A stretch of DNA of 64,000 nucleotides from Bacteroidota bacterium (GCA_018268085.1 JAFDXE010000006.1:99663-163662); one strand, 5' to 3'. Numbered from the stretch's first letter, positions 18,873 through 29,006 are shown. A program made the numbers and translations. Notes: a model not told the origin generated them from the sequence alone.

Positions 18873-19877
18873 ATGAGAAAATACTTCGTTATTATTTTTG
18901 CCCTGATGTTAACTGGTGCTGTGAAAGCACAGGATCCGCATTTTTCACAGTTTTTCGCCTCTCCCCTTACACTAAACCCGGCTTTTACGGGAAAATTTGA
19001 TGGCCAATGGCGAATTGCTGCCAATCACAGGGATCAATGGCCTTCCATTCCGAAAGCCTATGTTACTACGAGTTTTTCGGTTGACTTCCCTATAATGAAA
19101 AAATTAATCCCTGAAAATGATGTTTTTGGAATTGGTATTTCAGGTTTATCGGATGCCAGCGCTAACAATGCATTAAAACTCAATTATGGATCGGCTTCTC
19201 TTTCTTACCATAAATCATTAGACGAAAACGGATACAATACGATCGGTGCCGGCTTCCAGGCTACTTATTCAAGCATGGTACTCGAAACCAAAAGACTTAC
19301 GTTCGAAGATGAACTCACTCAAAATGGTTTTGCCCAGGGTACAACTATGGATATTCTTACCAACGGAAACAACCAGAGTTATTTTGACATGAATGCCGGG
19401 TTATTGTTTTCCGGTTCCAGTAATGGAGAAAACAATTATTACCTCGGCGCTTCTATGTATCATATCAACCGCCCGAAAGTTAGTTTTAAAGACAGGAACT
19501 GGTATCTCACAAGCCGCTTAACCATTCATGGTGGTGCTTCATTACCTGTTTCAGGAGTTGTAGCAGTGAATTTATCTGCAATTTACCAGGCACAGAACAA
19601 AGCCAGTGAAACCGTATTAGGAGGTGCACTTGCATTAAATGCCAATAGCGACAATATTAATCCAACCAATGTTTACATAGGTGCATGGATGAGGATAAAT
19701 GATGCAATCATTCCTTATTTAGGACTTGAATTTGCCGGTTTGAGAATTGGCGCAAGCTACGATATCAATATCAGCAGCCTTAAAGCAGCAACCACCAGCA
19801 GGGGCGGTTCTGAGTTTTCAATTATTTACATCAAGCGTAAACCGGAATCAAAAGGTTTGCCTTGTCCGAGGTTCTAG
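18873..19877 (+). CDS. PorP/SprF family T9SS outer-membrane protein
   Basis: A 334-residue PorP/SprF-family beta-barrel. After the signal peptide (MRKYFVIIFALMLTGAVKAQ) comes the family signature DPHFSQFFASPLTLNPAFTG, then NHRDQWPSIPKAY, and a C-terminus near ISSLKAATTSRGGSEFSIIYI ending CPRF. SprF-like proteins are needed for secretion or surface display of specific gliding adhesins through type IX secretion. Here no CHU_C cargo gene is directly adjacent, unlike the second copy at 53204-54232. It is preceded by TATCTTTA at 18843-18850. Confidence 0.9.
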   Translation: MRKYFVIIFALMLTGAVKAQDPHFSQFFASPLTLNPAFTGKFDGQWRIAANHRDQWPSIPKAYVTTSFSVDFPIMKKLIPENDVFGIGISGLSDASANNALKLNYGSASLSYHKSLDENGYNTIGAGFQATYSSMVLETKRLTFEDELTQNGFAQGTTMDILTNGNNQSYFDMNAGLLFSGSSNGENNYYLGASMYHINRPKVSFKDRNWYLTSRLTIHGGASLPVSGVVAVNLSAIYQAQNKASETVLGGALALNANSDNINPTNVYIGAWMRINDAIIPYLGLEFAGLRIGASYDINISSLKAATTSRGGSEFSIIYIKRKPESKGLPCPRF

Positions 19878-19933
19878 TTATTTCCATTCGTAAATCAATG
19901 TTCGGCGTTTCTCCTCAAAAAGAAAAGCCTGTA

Positions 19934-20545
19934 TTAATTGTACGGTCTGCCGCTTACAAACTTATTGCCTTTAATATAAAAACGATAAGGCAGTAAAGCA
20001 TCCACACCGGCGCTGTCGATCCCGATACGTTTACTGCTACCAATCATATCATCTGTAAGTACGCAACCATCATCATAAATATATATTTCTTCCCCCATCA
20101 ATACTTTACCAGAATGAATGGTTGAAATACCCATCGCTTTTCCCACATTCCCCGGACCTTTCGTTAACGTATAATTCAAATGCGGTTTACCTGTTCGTTG
20201 CAGCATCGTATCTATTCCTTCCATGGGTTCAATTGCCCTTATCAGAATAGCATCCGGAATATCTTTTTTATTGGTTACTACATTCATCATCTGGTGCATG
20301 CCGTAACATATATACACGTACGCAGTTCCTGCATCAGCATACATGTGTTCATTGCGTTTCGTTCTTTTGCCACCGAATGAATGAGAAGCTTTATCTGTAA
20401 GGGCAACATAAGCTTCAGTTTCAACAATACGTCCGCTGGTTAACCTGCCATCAATTTCAGTTACCAGCACTTTACCCAATAATTCTTTAGCAATCCGAAC
20501 AACATTGTCGCGGCTGTAAAAGCTGAATGGAAGTTTTGAAATCAT
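19934..20545 (-). CDS. DNA-3-methyladenine (alkyladenine) glycosylase
   Basis: A 203-residue AAG/MPG-type base-excision glycosylase, the mammalian-like family rather than AlkA or Tag. It removes alkylated purines and hypoxanthine. The catalytic Glu lies in RIVETEAYV, followed by DKASHSFGGKRTKRNEHMY, YVYICYGMHQMMNVV and LTKGPGNVGKAMGI. Length is normal. It stands alone, divergent from the EI24-like gene. Confidence 0.93.
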   Translation of the reverse strand: MISKLPFSFYSRDNVVRIAKELLGKVLVTEIDGRLTSGRIVETEAYVALTDKASHSFGGKRTKRNEHMYADAGTAYVYICYGMHQMMNVVTNKKDIPDAILIRAIEPMEGIDTMLQRTGKPHLNYTLTKGPGNVGKAMGISTIHSGKVLMGEEIYIYDDGCVLTDDMIGSSKRIGIDSAGVDALLPYRFYIKGNKFVSGRPYN

Positions 20546-20698
20546 AATGATGGTTGTTACAAAATTAAGAAGGCAAAACTGTTGCCACAGCTTTAGATTA
20601 TTCTATGAAATAAATAAGCAGTGCTTAATTTCTATTACCGGTAATCAGTTCTTATCATATTGCCCTATCTTTAATGCTTTCCACAAGGAAACCCCTGA

Positions 20699-21472
20699 AT
20701 GCTTAAGGAGATCATCATATCAATCCAGGCTTACTTTGAAGCGCACCGGTTTATTTCCAAACATAAACTCTGGAAATGGATCATCATCCCGGGTATCATA
20801 TACACCATACTTTTTATAATAGGTATTTACCTATTCTGGATATCAAGCAACAGCGCCATCGAGTTTATCCTGTTGAAGTCGGGCGTAAAAGGATGGCTCG
20901 ACAGGATGCACGACAGTTGGCTCAATTTCTTTTTTATCCTTGGCCAAATTACTTTGCACCTGGTATTACTGCTTTTTTATTTTTCTTTATTCAAATATTT
21001 ATTCCTCATTATTGGTTCGCCTGTGTTTGCCTACCTGAGTGAGAAAACAGAAAGTATTATTGAGAACAAAGAATTTCCATTCAGCTTTAAACAGTTGCTG
21101 GTTGATATTATGAGGGCCATTAAAATTGCCATGCGTAATATGTTGTGGCAAACGGTTTATGTGATAACCATCCTCATATTATCATTTATACCTCTTGTCG
21201 GCTGGGCGGCACCGGTAGTATCATTATTGGTGGAATGTTACTATTTCGGATTTTCCATGCTCGATTACAGCAGTGAGCGAAACCGCATGTCGCCACAACA
21301 AAGTATTGATTTTATCGGGAACCATAAAGGCCTCGCCATCGGGAACGGGATTGTATTCTATGTGTTCCACCTTGTTCCTGTTTTGGGTTGGCTACTGGCG
21401 CCAAGTTATGCCGTTGTAGCTGCTACCCTGAGTTTACACCATGCACAAAAAAAACACGTGATCATCCGTTAG
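20699..21472 (+). CDS. EI24/CysZ-like membrane protein
   Basis: A 257-residue integral membrane protein with several long hydrophobic segments (IIPGIIYTILFIIGIYLFW, FFFILGQITLHLVLLLFYF, a pair around residues 155-190, and one near the C-terminus). The profile and the stretch LIIGSPVFAYLSEKTESI match the EI24 domain family that includes the CysZ sulfate permease. The substrate here is unknown. It is followed after four bases by a methyltransferase gene, so the two are probably cotranscribed. Confidence 0.78.
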   Translation: MLKEIIISIQAYFEAHRFISKHKLWKWIIIPGIIYTILFIIGIYLFWISSNSAIEFILLKSGVKGWLDRMHDSWLNFFFILGQITLHLVLLLFYFSLFKYLFLIIGSPVFAYLSEKTESIIENKEFPFSFKQLLVDIMRAIKIAMRNMLWQTVYVITILILSFIPLVGWAAPVVSLLVECYYFGFSMLDYSSERNRMSPQQSIDFIGNHKGLAIGNGIVFYVFHLVPVLGWLLAPSYAVVAATLSLHHAQKKHVIIR

Positions 21473-21476
21473 TGTT

Positions 21477-22178
21477 ATGCCAGCCATTTACCTGATACCA
21501 TGCTTTCTTGCTGATGATGCCGTTGAAACAATACCATCATACGTATTACGGGCAATAAAAGACTGTTCTGTAATTTTTGCCGAAAATGAACGTACCGCAC
21601 GACGTTTTTTAAAGTCGCTTGACAAATCTATTGTTATTGATCAGTACGAATGGTTTGCTATTCATAAAGCAGAAGAAGAGCAGGTAAATAATTTTAAAAA
21701 GAAAATAAAGGAAGACAAAAACATTGCGATCATTAGCGAAGCCGGTTGCCCGGGTATTGCCGATCCCGGACAGGTACTCATTGCTGTTGCACAGGAAATG
21801 AACTGTAAAATTAAACCATTGGTTGGGCCGAATTCAATTTTGTTAGCCCTGATGGCCAGCGGGATGAACGGCCAGCAATTTGAGTTTACCGGTTATCTTC
21901 CGATAGATGCCGGGGCCAGGATTAAAAAAATTAAAGAACTGGAGGCGGCTTCTGCAAAACAAAACAGCACAAAAATCTTCATTGAAACACCTTACAGGAA
22001 CAACCAGTTACTCGAAAGCATCCTGCAGCATTGCCAGGGAAATACAAAATTGTGCCTGGGAATTAATATAACGGCAAAGGATGAACGAATAATTACCCTA
22101 ACTGTATCGAACTGGAAACAACGCAAACCCGATTTGAATAAATTACCGGTGGTTTTTTTATTGTATGCCGGCAATTAA
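21477..22178 (+). CDS. SAM methyltransferase of RsmI/tetrapyrrole fold
   Basis: A 233-residue tetrapyrrole-methylase-fold enzyme. It has IYLIPCFLADDAVETIPSY, VIFAENERTARRFL, IAIISEAGCPGIADPGQ, LVGPNSILLALMASGMNG and a later FIETPYRNNQLL. This arrangement is nearest to RsmI, which 2'-O-methylates C1402 of 16S rRNA. It is shorter than classic RsmI (about 280 residues) and lacks the usual C-terminal extension, as is common in Bacteroidota relatives. The rRNA target is inferred. It lies four bases after the EI24-like gene. Confidence 0.85.
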   Translation: MPAIYLIPCFLADDAVETIPSYVLRAIKDCSVIFAENERTARRFLKSLDKSIVIDQYEWFAIHKAEEEQVNNFKKKIKEDKNIAIISEAGCPGIADPGQVLIAVAQEMNCKIKPLVGPNSILLALMASGMNGQQFEFTGYLPIDAGARIKKIKELEAASAKQNSTKIFIETPYRNNQLLESILQHCQGNTKLCLGINITAKDERIITLTVSNWKQRKPDLNKLPVVFLLYAGN

Positions 22179-22190
22179 GTTCATTACGAC

Positions 22191-23561
22191 CTACAAACCG
22201 TATTCACTCACCAGCCAAACGAATGCGCCCATATTTACAGCGCCCAGTAGCAGTTCTCTTTTACTTACTGATTCAAATACGTCATTGCCGGCATGATGCA
22301 GATCAAAATAACGCTGGCTATCGGGATATAAACCGGCAAGCGCCGCACCAATTTCCTTTAATGGACCAACATCTGAGCCGCTGCCATTTGCTGACAGATC
22401 GTAAACGCCATAAGGATAAAAAAGATTTTTCCATTGCATCACTTTTGCTTTCTGTGTATCATTCATTTCCAGTCCGAAACCCCGGGGTGTAAATCCTCCG
22501 CCATCACTTTCCAGTGCAAAAATGTGTTTCTCATTAAAGTCTTTTGCATGTTGTAGATAGGCTGCAGAACCACGCCCGCCACTTTCTTCATTCATAAAAG
22601 CCACTGCTCGTATGGTTCTTCTTGGCTTAATACCCGATGCTTTGATCGCCCTGATGATTTCTATTGCCTGCACTACACCTGCCCCATCGTCCTGTGCGCC
22701 TTCGGCAAGATCCCAGCTATCGAGATGACCGCCAACTGTAATGATTTCACCCGGAAATGCTGTTCCTCTTATTTCACCGATTACATTGAAGGACGGAGCA
22801 TCAGCAAACATTTTGCAATGGGTGGCAAAAAATCCGGTGACCTGCATTTTCTTTTTTAATTCACGGCTTAGCCATTCAGCATCGCTGGTACTGATGGCCA
22901 CTGCAGGAATTTTTGGAAATGAATCGTTGTATTGGGTATAACCGGTGTGCGGCCAATCATCAATATTACTGGCAAGTGAACGAACCATTACGCCCACAGC
23001 GCCGTATTTTGCAGCCTGTGCAGGTCCGCTCCTTCTTCCAATTCCGCTTTCACCATACGCCCGGAATGTGCTGATGTAGGTTGGGTTCATCGGTATATTA
23101 AAAAACACAATTTTTCCTTTAATAACGGTTTCGCCTAACCGATCCAGTTCTGCAAAATCCCTCACTTCTATAACAGCAGCTTTCACCCCATTTGTACCTG
23201 AACCCATAGAATTTCCGAGCGCACATAAATGAAGGTCATATTTTGTTCCATTGGCCAGTTGAATATAACCGGTTTCTTTTTCGCCCCTCTCCCAATGAGG
23301 CACCATACAAGGCTGTGTGTACACCGTATCAGCACCAGCTTCTTTGAGCATGCGTACAACTGCTTCCACTGCCTTTTGTGCATTGGGTGAACCACTCAGC
23401 CTCGGGCCTATCTGTTTACAGATAAAACGCAGGTTATCATAAGCCTGGCCATTGCGCAGCATTTCATCTGCCAGCTTTTTAATAACAATGGAATCATTAT
23501 TCTGAGCCCTGGAAATACAGGAAAGAAAAACAAGAAGTGAAAATAACAGCCATTTCTTCAT
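22191..23561 (-). CDS. M28 family zinc aminopeptidase, exported
   Basis: A 456-residue exported peptidase: signal peptide (MKKWLLFSLLVFLSCISRAQ), an inserted PA-type domain around residues 130-235, then the M28 catalytic domain. Zinc and catalytic residues are visible: His and Asp in VGGHLDSWD, Asp in AQDDGAG, the Glu pair in FMNEESGGRGS, Asp in LESDGGG and His near the C-terminus in HHAGNDVF. This fits an aminopeptidase or carboxypeptidase acting on peptides in the periplasm. It is convergent with the methyltransferase gene, with 12 bases between stops. Confidence 0.92.
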   Translation of the reverse strand: MKKWLLFSLLVFLSCISRAQNNDSIVIKKLADEMLRNGQAYDNLRFICKQIGPRLSGSPNAQKAVEAVVRMLKEAGADTVYTQPCMVPHWERGEKETGYIQLANGTKYDLHLCALGNSMGSGTNGVKAAVIEVRDFAELDRLGETVIKGKIVFFNIPMNPTYISTFRAYGESGIGRRSGPAQAAKYGAVGVMVRSLASNIDDWPHTGYTQYNDSFPKIPAVAISTSDAEWLSRELKKKMQVTGFFATHCKMFADAPSFNVIGEIRGTAFPGEIITVGGHLDSWDLAEGAQDDGAGVVQAIEIIRAIKASGIKPRRTIRAVAFMNEESGGRGSAAYLQHAKDFNEKHIFALESDGGGFTPRGFGLEMNDTQKAKVMQWKNLFYPYGVYDLSANGSGSDVGPLKEIGAALAGLYPDSQRYFDLHHAGNDVFESVSKRELLLGAVNMGAFVWLVSEYGL

Positions 23562-23676
23562 GATGAAACTTATTAGTAATAAACAAACTTAGGGAATTAC
23601 CATTAATCAATTTAATAATACCAGGTGGATTATATTATCGGTAAATTGCGTTTTCAAAATTTCTCAACATCTTCAT

Positions 23677-24804
23677 ATGAATATAGCTATCGTTTGTTAT
23701 CCCACATTTGGTGGTAGTGGGGTGCTGGCAACTGAACTGGGAAAAGTACTGGCAGAAAAAGGACACAACATTCATTTCATTACTTATCAGCAACCGGTAA
23801 GGCTAAGCGGTTTTCATGCCAATATATTTTATCATGAAGTAAGGGTTCCAACCTATCCGCTTTTTGATTTTCCGCCTTATGAAACGGCACTGGCCAGTAC
23901 AATGGTAGACGTGGTAAATAACAACGATATTGATTTGTTGCATGTACACTACGCCATTCCCCATGCTGCGGCGGCTTACATGGCCAAACAGATCCTGGCA
24001 AAACAACATAAAAATATTCCCGTAATTACCACTTTACACGGAACAGATATTACCCTGGTGGGAAGAGATAAAACCTATAGCCCTGTAGTTACATTTTCAA
24101 TGGAAGAAAGTGATATACTCACAGCAGTTTCCCATAATCTGAAAGAAGAAACCTACAAGTATTTTACGATAAACAAACCTATTGAAGTGATTCACAATTT
24201 TGTGGATGTAGATCGCTTTCACCGTAAGCCTGTTGATGCGTTTAAAAAATTAATTGCACCCAAAGGAGAAAAGATCATTGTACATGCTTCTAATTTCAGG
24301 AAAGTAAAAAGAGTGATGGATGTGGTTAAAACATTCCTGCTGATAAATGAAAAAATTCATTCAAAATTATTACTGATCGGGGATGGGCCGGAGCGACCTG
24401 AAATAGAAGCGTTTACCCGTGGCTGTGAGGATTGTGCAGAAATTAAGTTTCTTGGAAAGCAGGAACAGATGGAAGATATCCTGCCTATAGCAGATTTGTT
24501 TTTACTGCCAAGCGAATATGAAAGTTTTGGATTAGCAGCCCTGGAAGCAATGGCTGCAGAGGTACCGGTAATTTCTACCAACGCCGGTGGTATCCCTGAG
24601 ATAAATATTAATGGCTATTCCGGTTACATGAGTAATGTTGGTGATGTGGAAGACATGGCGAAAAACGCCATTAAAATCCTCGAGAGTGAAGAAACCCATC
24701 AGCAGTTCCGGTCCAATGCACTGGCCCAGGCAAAGAAATTCGATATTCAAAACATTGTGCCACAATATGAACATTTATACGAAACCGTACTTTCAGAAAA
24801 GTAA
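23677..24804 (+). CDS. bshA: N-acetyl-alpha-D-glucosaminyl L-malate synthase
   Basis: A 375-residue GT4 glycosyltransferase. BshA joins GlcNAc from UDP-GlcNAc to L-malate, the first step of bacillithiol synthesis. Motifs: YPTFGGSGVLATELGKVLAEKGH, HVHYAIPHAAAAY, HGTDITLVG and the C-terminal SEYESFGLAALEAMAAEVPVIS followed by NAGGIPE. No bshB or bshC lies in the window, but their genes are usually dispersed in this phylum. Strong family match over the full length. Confidence 0.94.
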   Translation: MNIAIVCYPTFGGSGVLATELGKVLAEKGHNIHFITYQQPVRLSGFHANIFYHEVRVPTYPLFDFPPYETALASTMVDVVNNNDIDLLHVHYAIPHAAAAYMAKQILAKQHKNIPVITTLHGTDITLVGRDKTYSPVVTFSMEESDILTAVSHNLKEETYKYFTINKPIEVIHNFVDVDRFHRKPVDAFKKLIAPKGEKIIVHASNFRKVKRVMDVVKTFLLINEKIHSKLLLIGDGPERPEIEAFTRGCEDCAEIKFLGKQEQMEDILPIADLFLLPSEYESFGLAALEAMAAEVPVISTNAGGIPEININGYSGYMSNVGDVEDMAKNAIKILESEETHQQFRSNALAQAKKFDIQNIVPQYEHLYETVLSEK

Positions 24805-24911
24805 ACAAAAATTGTTTGGATTATTCCCGGCAACATATAATTACTTTGTCCTCAAAGTGCACAAAAGATAACCAAAAGATTCACGCGACATTTACCGAAC
24901 ATGACTGCTAT

Positions 24912-24943
24912 AAAAAATGCCGCTCTTAAAGAACGGCATTTTT
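24912..24943. terminator. Bidirectional terminator after bshA
   Basis: AAAAAATGCCG (24912-24922) pairs with CGGCATTTTTT (24933-24943) around a ten-base loop. It lies between the stops of bshA and the convergent lipoprotein gene. Confidence 0.85.
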
Positions 24944-24960
24944 TATAGTATATGTGATGA

Positions 24961-25845
24961 CTATTGCCTGATAGGAATCAATCCCCTTATTCCCATATCT
25001 ACAACAGTGTCGCCGGTTGTAGGATCGTATTTTCCGTTTCCATCAATATCATTCCATTCAAAACTTTTATTAGTGCTTAACGATACAATAACCGTTATAT
25101 CGCTGGTTTCATTACCGGTAATTACCAATGGTGAAGCAAATTTTCCGGTAACTACACATGAACCGGCAGGTATCGGGGATGTTGATTGCAATGGATTGGG
25201 AACGGTGGTTGCTCCGGGTGGTGCCTGGCCGGTGCTGGTAAATCCATATCCCAGGTAACTCGATTCAAAACCCCAGTAACCCTGCAATTTATTTGCATTG
25301 ATCGCAACGGTTGAATCTTTGATCTTATAATTATGTACATACGTATTAAAACCAATAAAGGAGGCAATCGTTCCCGTTAGTTCATTTCCGCTGAACATAT
25401 ACTTTATATCATAATTCTGGTAAGCCAATGACACCCTCAACCAGTTATAGTTACCTGCAGCAAATGATTTTACAGGAACACTTAAAAAAGTTTCGTTATT
25501 GCCTTTAAAAACAGATTGATCAAAATCGATGGCATTGCTTCCGCCTGCAGTAGTTTCGGGCGCCCGGTAAAGAACCTGGCCAGAACCCAACGGCGTGTAC
25601 ATATCCGGCGCCAACTCCACATAGTGAGCGCTCATCAGGTTAAATACCGGTGATTGTGCTCCATGGCCCGCGGGTATGGAACTTGGCTGACCAAGATTAT
25701 CCAATCGTTGCTGGGTAGAGTCGAAACGGAAAACAAAATTAATTTTTGCTTCAGTTGCAGTTGAATTATTATTATCCTTCTTGCAGGACAGTAAGCCCAG
25801 GCACACAACCGCTGCCATTGCCGACATTCGCTTTAATAAAATCAT
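24961..25845 (-). CDS. Lipoprotein, MbnP-like, with EF-hand-like motif
   Basis: A 294-residue lipoprotein with lipobox Cys21 (GLLSCKKD). The mature part begins KINFVFRFDSTQQRL and continues with HYVELAPDMYTPLG. Its predicted beta-sandwich resembles proteins annotated as MbnP-like in Bacteroidota, some of which are linked to copper handling, but the match is by eye and tentative. Near the C-terminus, WNDIDGNGKYDPTTGD has the acidic spacing of a calcium-binding EF-hand/dockerin-type loop. Monocistronic, between two terminator or hairpin regions. Function not established. Confidence 0.7.
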   Translation of the reverse strand: MILLKRMSAMAAVVCLGLLSCKKDNNNSTATEAKINFVFRFDSTQQRLDNLGQPSSIPAGHGAQSPVFNLMSAHYVELAPDMYTPLGSGQVLYRAPETTAGGSNAIDFDQSVFKGNNETFLSVPVKSFAAGNYNWLRVSLAYQNYDIKYMFSGNELTGTIASFIGFNTYVHNYKIKDSTVAINANKLQGYWGFESSYLGYGFTSTGQAPPGATTVPNPLQSTSPIPAGSCVVTGKFASPLVITGNETSDITVIVSLSTNKSFEWNDIDGNGKYDPTTGDTVVDMGIRGLIPIRQ

Positions 25846-25989
25846 AGATTTTTGTTTAGTTCAGTGTACAACAAAATAAAGCAAATTTTATTGTACGAAT
25901 AATTGTGAAGAAAATGCCAAACCCTAATTAAGCGTAGTTGCTAATTCTGTCTACATTAAATGCAACCGCAACTACAGGAGATTTTCCTG

Positions 25990-28842
25990 TTATTGAATTA
26001 TTGTTACCGTTCCTTTTCTTTCAATAATATGTCCTTTGTAGTCAACACCTGCAGCAATCCAAACATAAGTGCCCATATTTTGTGTAGCGCCAAGATATTT
26101 TCCATCCCAGCCACGGTTTGGATCAGGCGTGCTGAAAACCATTTGACCGAACCTGTTGTAAATGGTGAAGTAGCGGAATTCCCTGATACCCACCGGCCTT
26201 GCTTTTAATACATCATTGATTCCATCACTGTTAGGGGTAAACGAACCCGCCACATAGATTTCCGGCCCCAGGTATGTTTTAACATTCACCGTGTCTTTTC
26301 CAATACAGTGATCTGCTGTATATGCCGTAACAATAAAATCTGTATTGGCTGCATTTAATACAGCAACAGGGTGATGATCGTACGGATTGTTTAATCCAGT
26401 TGCAGGGCTCCACTCGTAGTGAATAAATCCCACATGGTTAATATCAATTGCAGCCATTTGCAAAGGCTGATTCATAGCTACCACCGTATCATGACCAGCA
26501 TATAGTTCTGCCGGTGGCAATACGGTTAGATTCATGGCATCGCTTCGTAAAGAATGGCATCCATTTGCATCTACAACGTCGAGGTAGTAAGTAGTAGAAG
26601 TAGCTTCCGTAACCGTTGGGTTATTACTTGTTGCATCAGAAAGATAGTTTGCAGGATGCCACAAGTACGATACTCCACCAGAACCGGACAAGGAAGTTAT
26701 TCCTCCATTGCATACGGTAACATCCGGGCCAGCATCAGGTACAGGTGCCGGGTTAACGATCACTTTCACAGAATCTCTTTTCGTACACACACCAAGGGTT
26801 GCATCTATATAATATTGCGTTGTAACAACAGGGTTAGCTGTTGGATTTAAAGTGGAAGTACTGTTTAAAGCAACAGGTTGTGTTCCAGCAACCGACCAGT
26901 GTACACTGGCCGCATTGGATGTAGCTGGTAATACCACGCTGTTACTTTCACAAATAACAAGATCTGCTCCTGTGTTTAAAGTTAATCCATCAATAAAAGG
27001 AACTGCCACACCTGGTATTTCCAAACTGCAATTATTGGCATCCAGTACAGAAATCGTATAGGTACCGGCGCCTACATGAAACTGGTTGCTGTTTTGATAA
27101 GTTGTTCCGTTTATAGAATAACGATACGGAGCCTTTCCTCCCGAGATAGAAACTGTGATCAATCCATCATCCTGCGAAGTACAGGATGCAGGTTCCATTT
27201 CTGTATCATCTACAACAAGATTCGGCCAGGCCTGTACGAGGTTTACTGGAATACTGTCGGAACATCCGCTTCCATCACTGATATGAACCATATAATTTCC
27301 AACAGGAAGGTTATTAAATGTTCCTGAAGTTTGAACAGGCAGGTTATCGATATGATATTGAACAGGCGCATTCGTCCATTCAGGGCCCCCGGAAACAACA
27401 ATCTGCCCGGTAGACGCTCCCTGGCAATTGATATTTAACTGGCTATTGAATTCAATATCTCTCCACGATAATATTACAGAATCACGACCATGACAGGTTC
27501 CAACTGAAGCTGTACAGATATAAGTAGTTCCTGATTGCAGAGGAGTGGCAACCGGATCGCTGATTGCGTAATTATTCAAACCCGGCACAGCATCCCACAA
27601 AAACGTACTCCATGCAGCAGAGGCATGCAGGGTGATTGAACCATTTTTGCAGATGTAGGCACTATGCGCAGGTAGAATGGTAAGTGTATCGTAATCCCTT
27701 ATTTGTATTATTGTACTATCAATGGGCACCGTACTGGCACAACCAGCCCCTGCATACACTTTTACAAACTCTATACCTTCGGGAATATTATCAATAATAG
27801 GAATAACATTTACAGTTACAACAGAATCATAAGCCGGAATAGTTACAGTAGCCGGAAGTGTTTGAACATCTACACCATTAACTGCAGTACCACCATAGGT
27901 AAGCTGAACATTCAGCGGGTAGTCGGCAGCGTGAGGTCTGCTAATGGTAAATGATCCGGTAACACAGCCCTCCACTATATAACTGTTATTTTGAGTATCT
28001 GTTTGCGTATTGTTGGTTAGTGTAACAATATTTGAGGAAAGACTTTTCGCTTCCAGGAAAACACCTGTATCCAATGCATCATCCTGGAAGTCGGAAACAA
28101 CAAGTTTGAGATGGTAAGTCTGGCAAGGCGTAACATTACTTATCGCAGTTAATACTACCGTATGCCCATCATGCGTAAAATATTTATTATTGGTGTTATC
28201 ATAATATAACAATGGGTTGCTCACACAATTCGCCGGCGGATCTGTAACATTATTCACATTAAAGATAGAAACCGGAGTTGTAGTGTTAGGCACCAGAGCT
28301 ATATTCCTGATCCCTGTAATGCCTGGTCCTGAAATAAAAAAACCAAAGGCATCATTATAGGTACAAACATACCCGGGAAAGTATTCTTCAGATGAAAACA
28401 CATAACGAAAACGAATGGTGTCTCCTGAAGGAACAAAATCAAATTCCAATACGCAGGCATCATTCAGGTCTGTTACATCGGCACCGATTGCATTTGCCAG
28501 GTCCTGGTCGCCGGGCAAACCCCACATGGTACTGGCAGTAACATCACTGGCAGCAGTAACGCCGTCACCATTTGTACCGATGTTATCAATATCAATGGTT
28601 TTAGCCCTACCATCGGTTAACACGATTCCACTATCGAGATTTATATGGGTAAAATTGCCTGTGTTCCTGAATTTACCAGCCATCAAAGTGTTACCAGTAA
28701 AACTAACATTGCTGATGGTAACGCCATCGCCTACCAGCCGTTGTGCAAGGGCTAGGGCACTGGGTTCGTCTGTTATAACCAATTGCGCATTACTTATCCC
28801 TCCAACCAGTAAGGCACAAAAAACCATGATAAAAAACTTCAT
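25990..28842 (-). CDS. CHU_C surface protein with choice-of-anchor L domain
   Basis: A 950-residue T9SS-type surface protein. I use the start at 28842: it gives the signal peptide MKFFIMVFCALLVGGISNAQ and matches the start of the upstream paralog. Then come a choice-of-anchor L domain (residues ~21-265; LNDACVLEFDFVPSGD, FRYVFSSEEYFPGYVCTYND), a Calx-beta-like unit (IDNIPEGIEFVKV), a SprB-type repeat (GGKAPYRYSINGT), two Ig-like units (ADLVICESN, GPDVTVCNG) and a CHU_C C-terminus (GSFTPNSDGINDVLKA, YNRFGQMVF). CHU_C is a gliding-motility or type B T9SS sorting signal. It is a tandem paralog of 29037-31646. Confidence 0.92.
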   Translation of the reverse strand: MKFFIMVFCALLVGGISNAQLVITDEPSALALAQRLVGDGVTISNVSFTGNTLMAGKFRNTGNFTHINLDSGIVLTDGRAKTIDIDNIGTNGDGVTAASDVTASTMWGLPGDQDLANAIGADVTDLNDACVLEFDFVPSGDTIRFRYVFSSEEYFPGYVCTYNDAFGFFISGPGITGIRNIALVPNTTTPVSIFNVNNVTDPPANCVSNPLLYYDNTNNKYFTHDGHTVVLTAISNVTPCQTYHLKLVVSDFQDDALDTGVFLEAKSLSSNIVTLTNNTQTDTQNNSYIVEGCVTGSFTISRPHAADYPLNVQLTYGGTAVNGVDVQTLPATVTIPAYDSVVTVNVIPIIDNIPEGIEFVKVYAGAGCASTVPIDSTIIQIRDYDTLTILPAHSAYICKNGSITLHASAAWSTFLWDAVPGLNNYAISDPVATPLQSGTTYICTASVGTCHGRDSVILSWRDIEFNSQLNINCQGASTGQIVVSGGPEWTNAPVQYHIDNLPVQTSGTFNNLPVGNYMVHISDGSGCSDSIPVNLVQAWPNLVVDDTEMEPASCTSQDDGLITVSISGGKAPYRYSINGTTYQNSNQFHVGAGTYTISVLDANNCSLEIPGVAVPFIDGLTLNTGADLVICESNSVVLPATSNAASVHWSVAGTQPVALNSTSTLNPTANPVVTTQYYIDATLGVCTKRDSVKVIVNPAPVPDAGPDVTVCNGGITSLSGSGGVSYLWHPANYLSDATSNNPTVTEATSTTYYLDVVDANGCHSLRSDAMNLTVLPPAELYAGHDTVVAMNQPLQMAAIDINHVGFIHYEWSPATGLNNPYDHHPVAVLNAANTDFIVTAYTADHCIGKDTVNVKTYLGPEIYVAGSFTPNSDGINDVLKARPVGIREFRYFTIYNRFGQMVFSTPDPNRGWDGKYLGATQNMGTYVWIAAGVDYKGHIIERKGTVTIIQ

Positions 28843-28974
28843 GTGTATGAGATGAGCTATTAAAAAAAATGATCCTGAGGGTTCTGAAAGGTAAAAAAAA
28901 TTTTCGGGGTTACAAAGCACCGGGTACTAAAATCAGATAGATTCAATTTGCAGGTATTCCGCAGTATACAGGCA

Positions 28975-29006
28975 CAAAAAAAGGAGCTTGTCTTGAAACA
29001 AACTCC
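28975..29006 (-). terminator. Terminator of upstream CHU_C paralog
   Basis: On the minus strand, GGAGTTTGT pairs with ACAAGCTCC (with one G:T) and is followed by seven T; plus-strand arms are 28983-28991 and 28998-29006. It separates the two paralogs into independent transcription units. Confidence 0.75.

Noticed and set aside
20560..20567. Minus-strand TAATTTTG before the alkyladenine glycosylase
   Set aside because: No TTTG at a suitable distance, so not called as a promoter.
25925..25989. Inverted segments GTAGTTGC and GCAACTAC downstream of the CHU_C gene
   Set aside because: The loop is long and no T run follows on either strand, so a terminator call is not justified.
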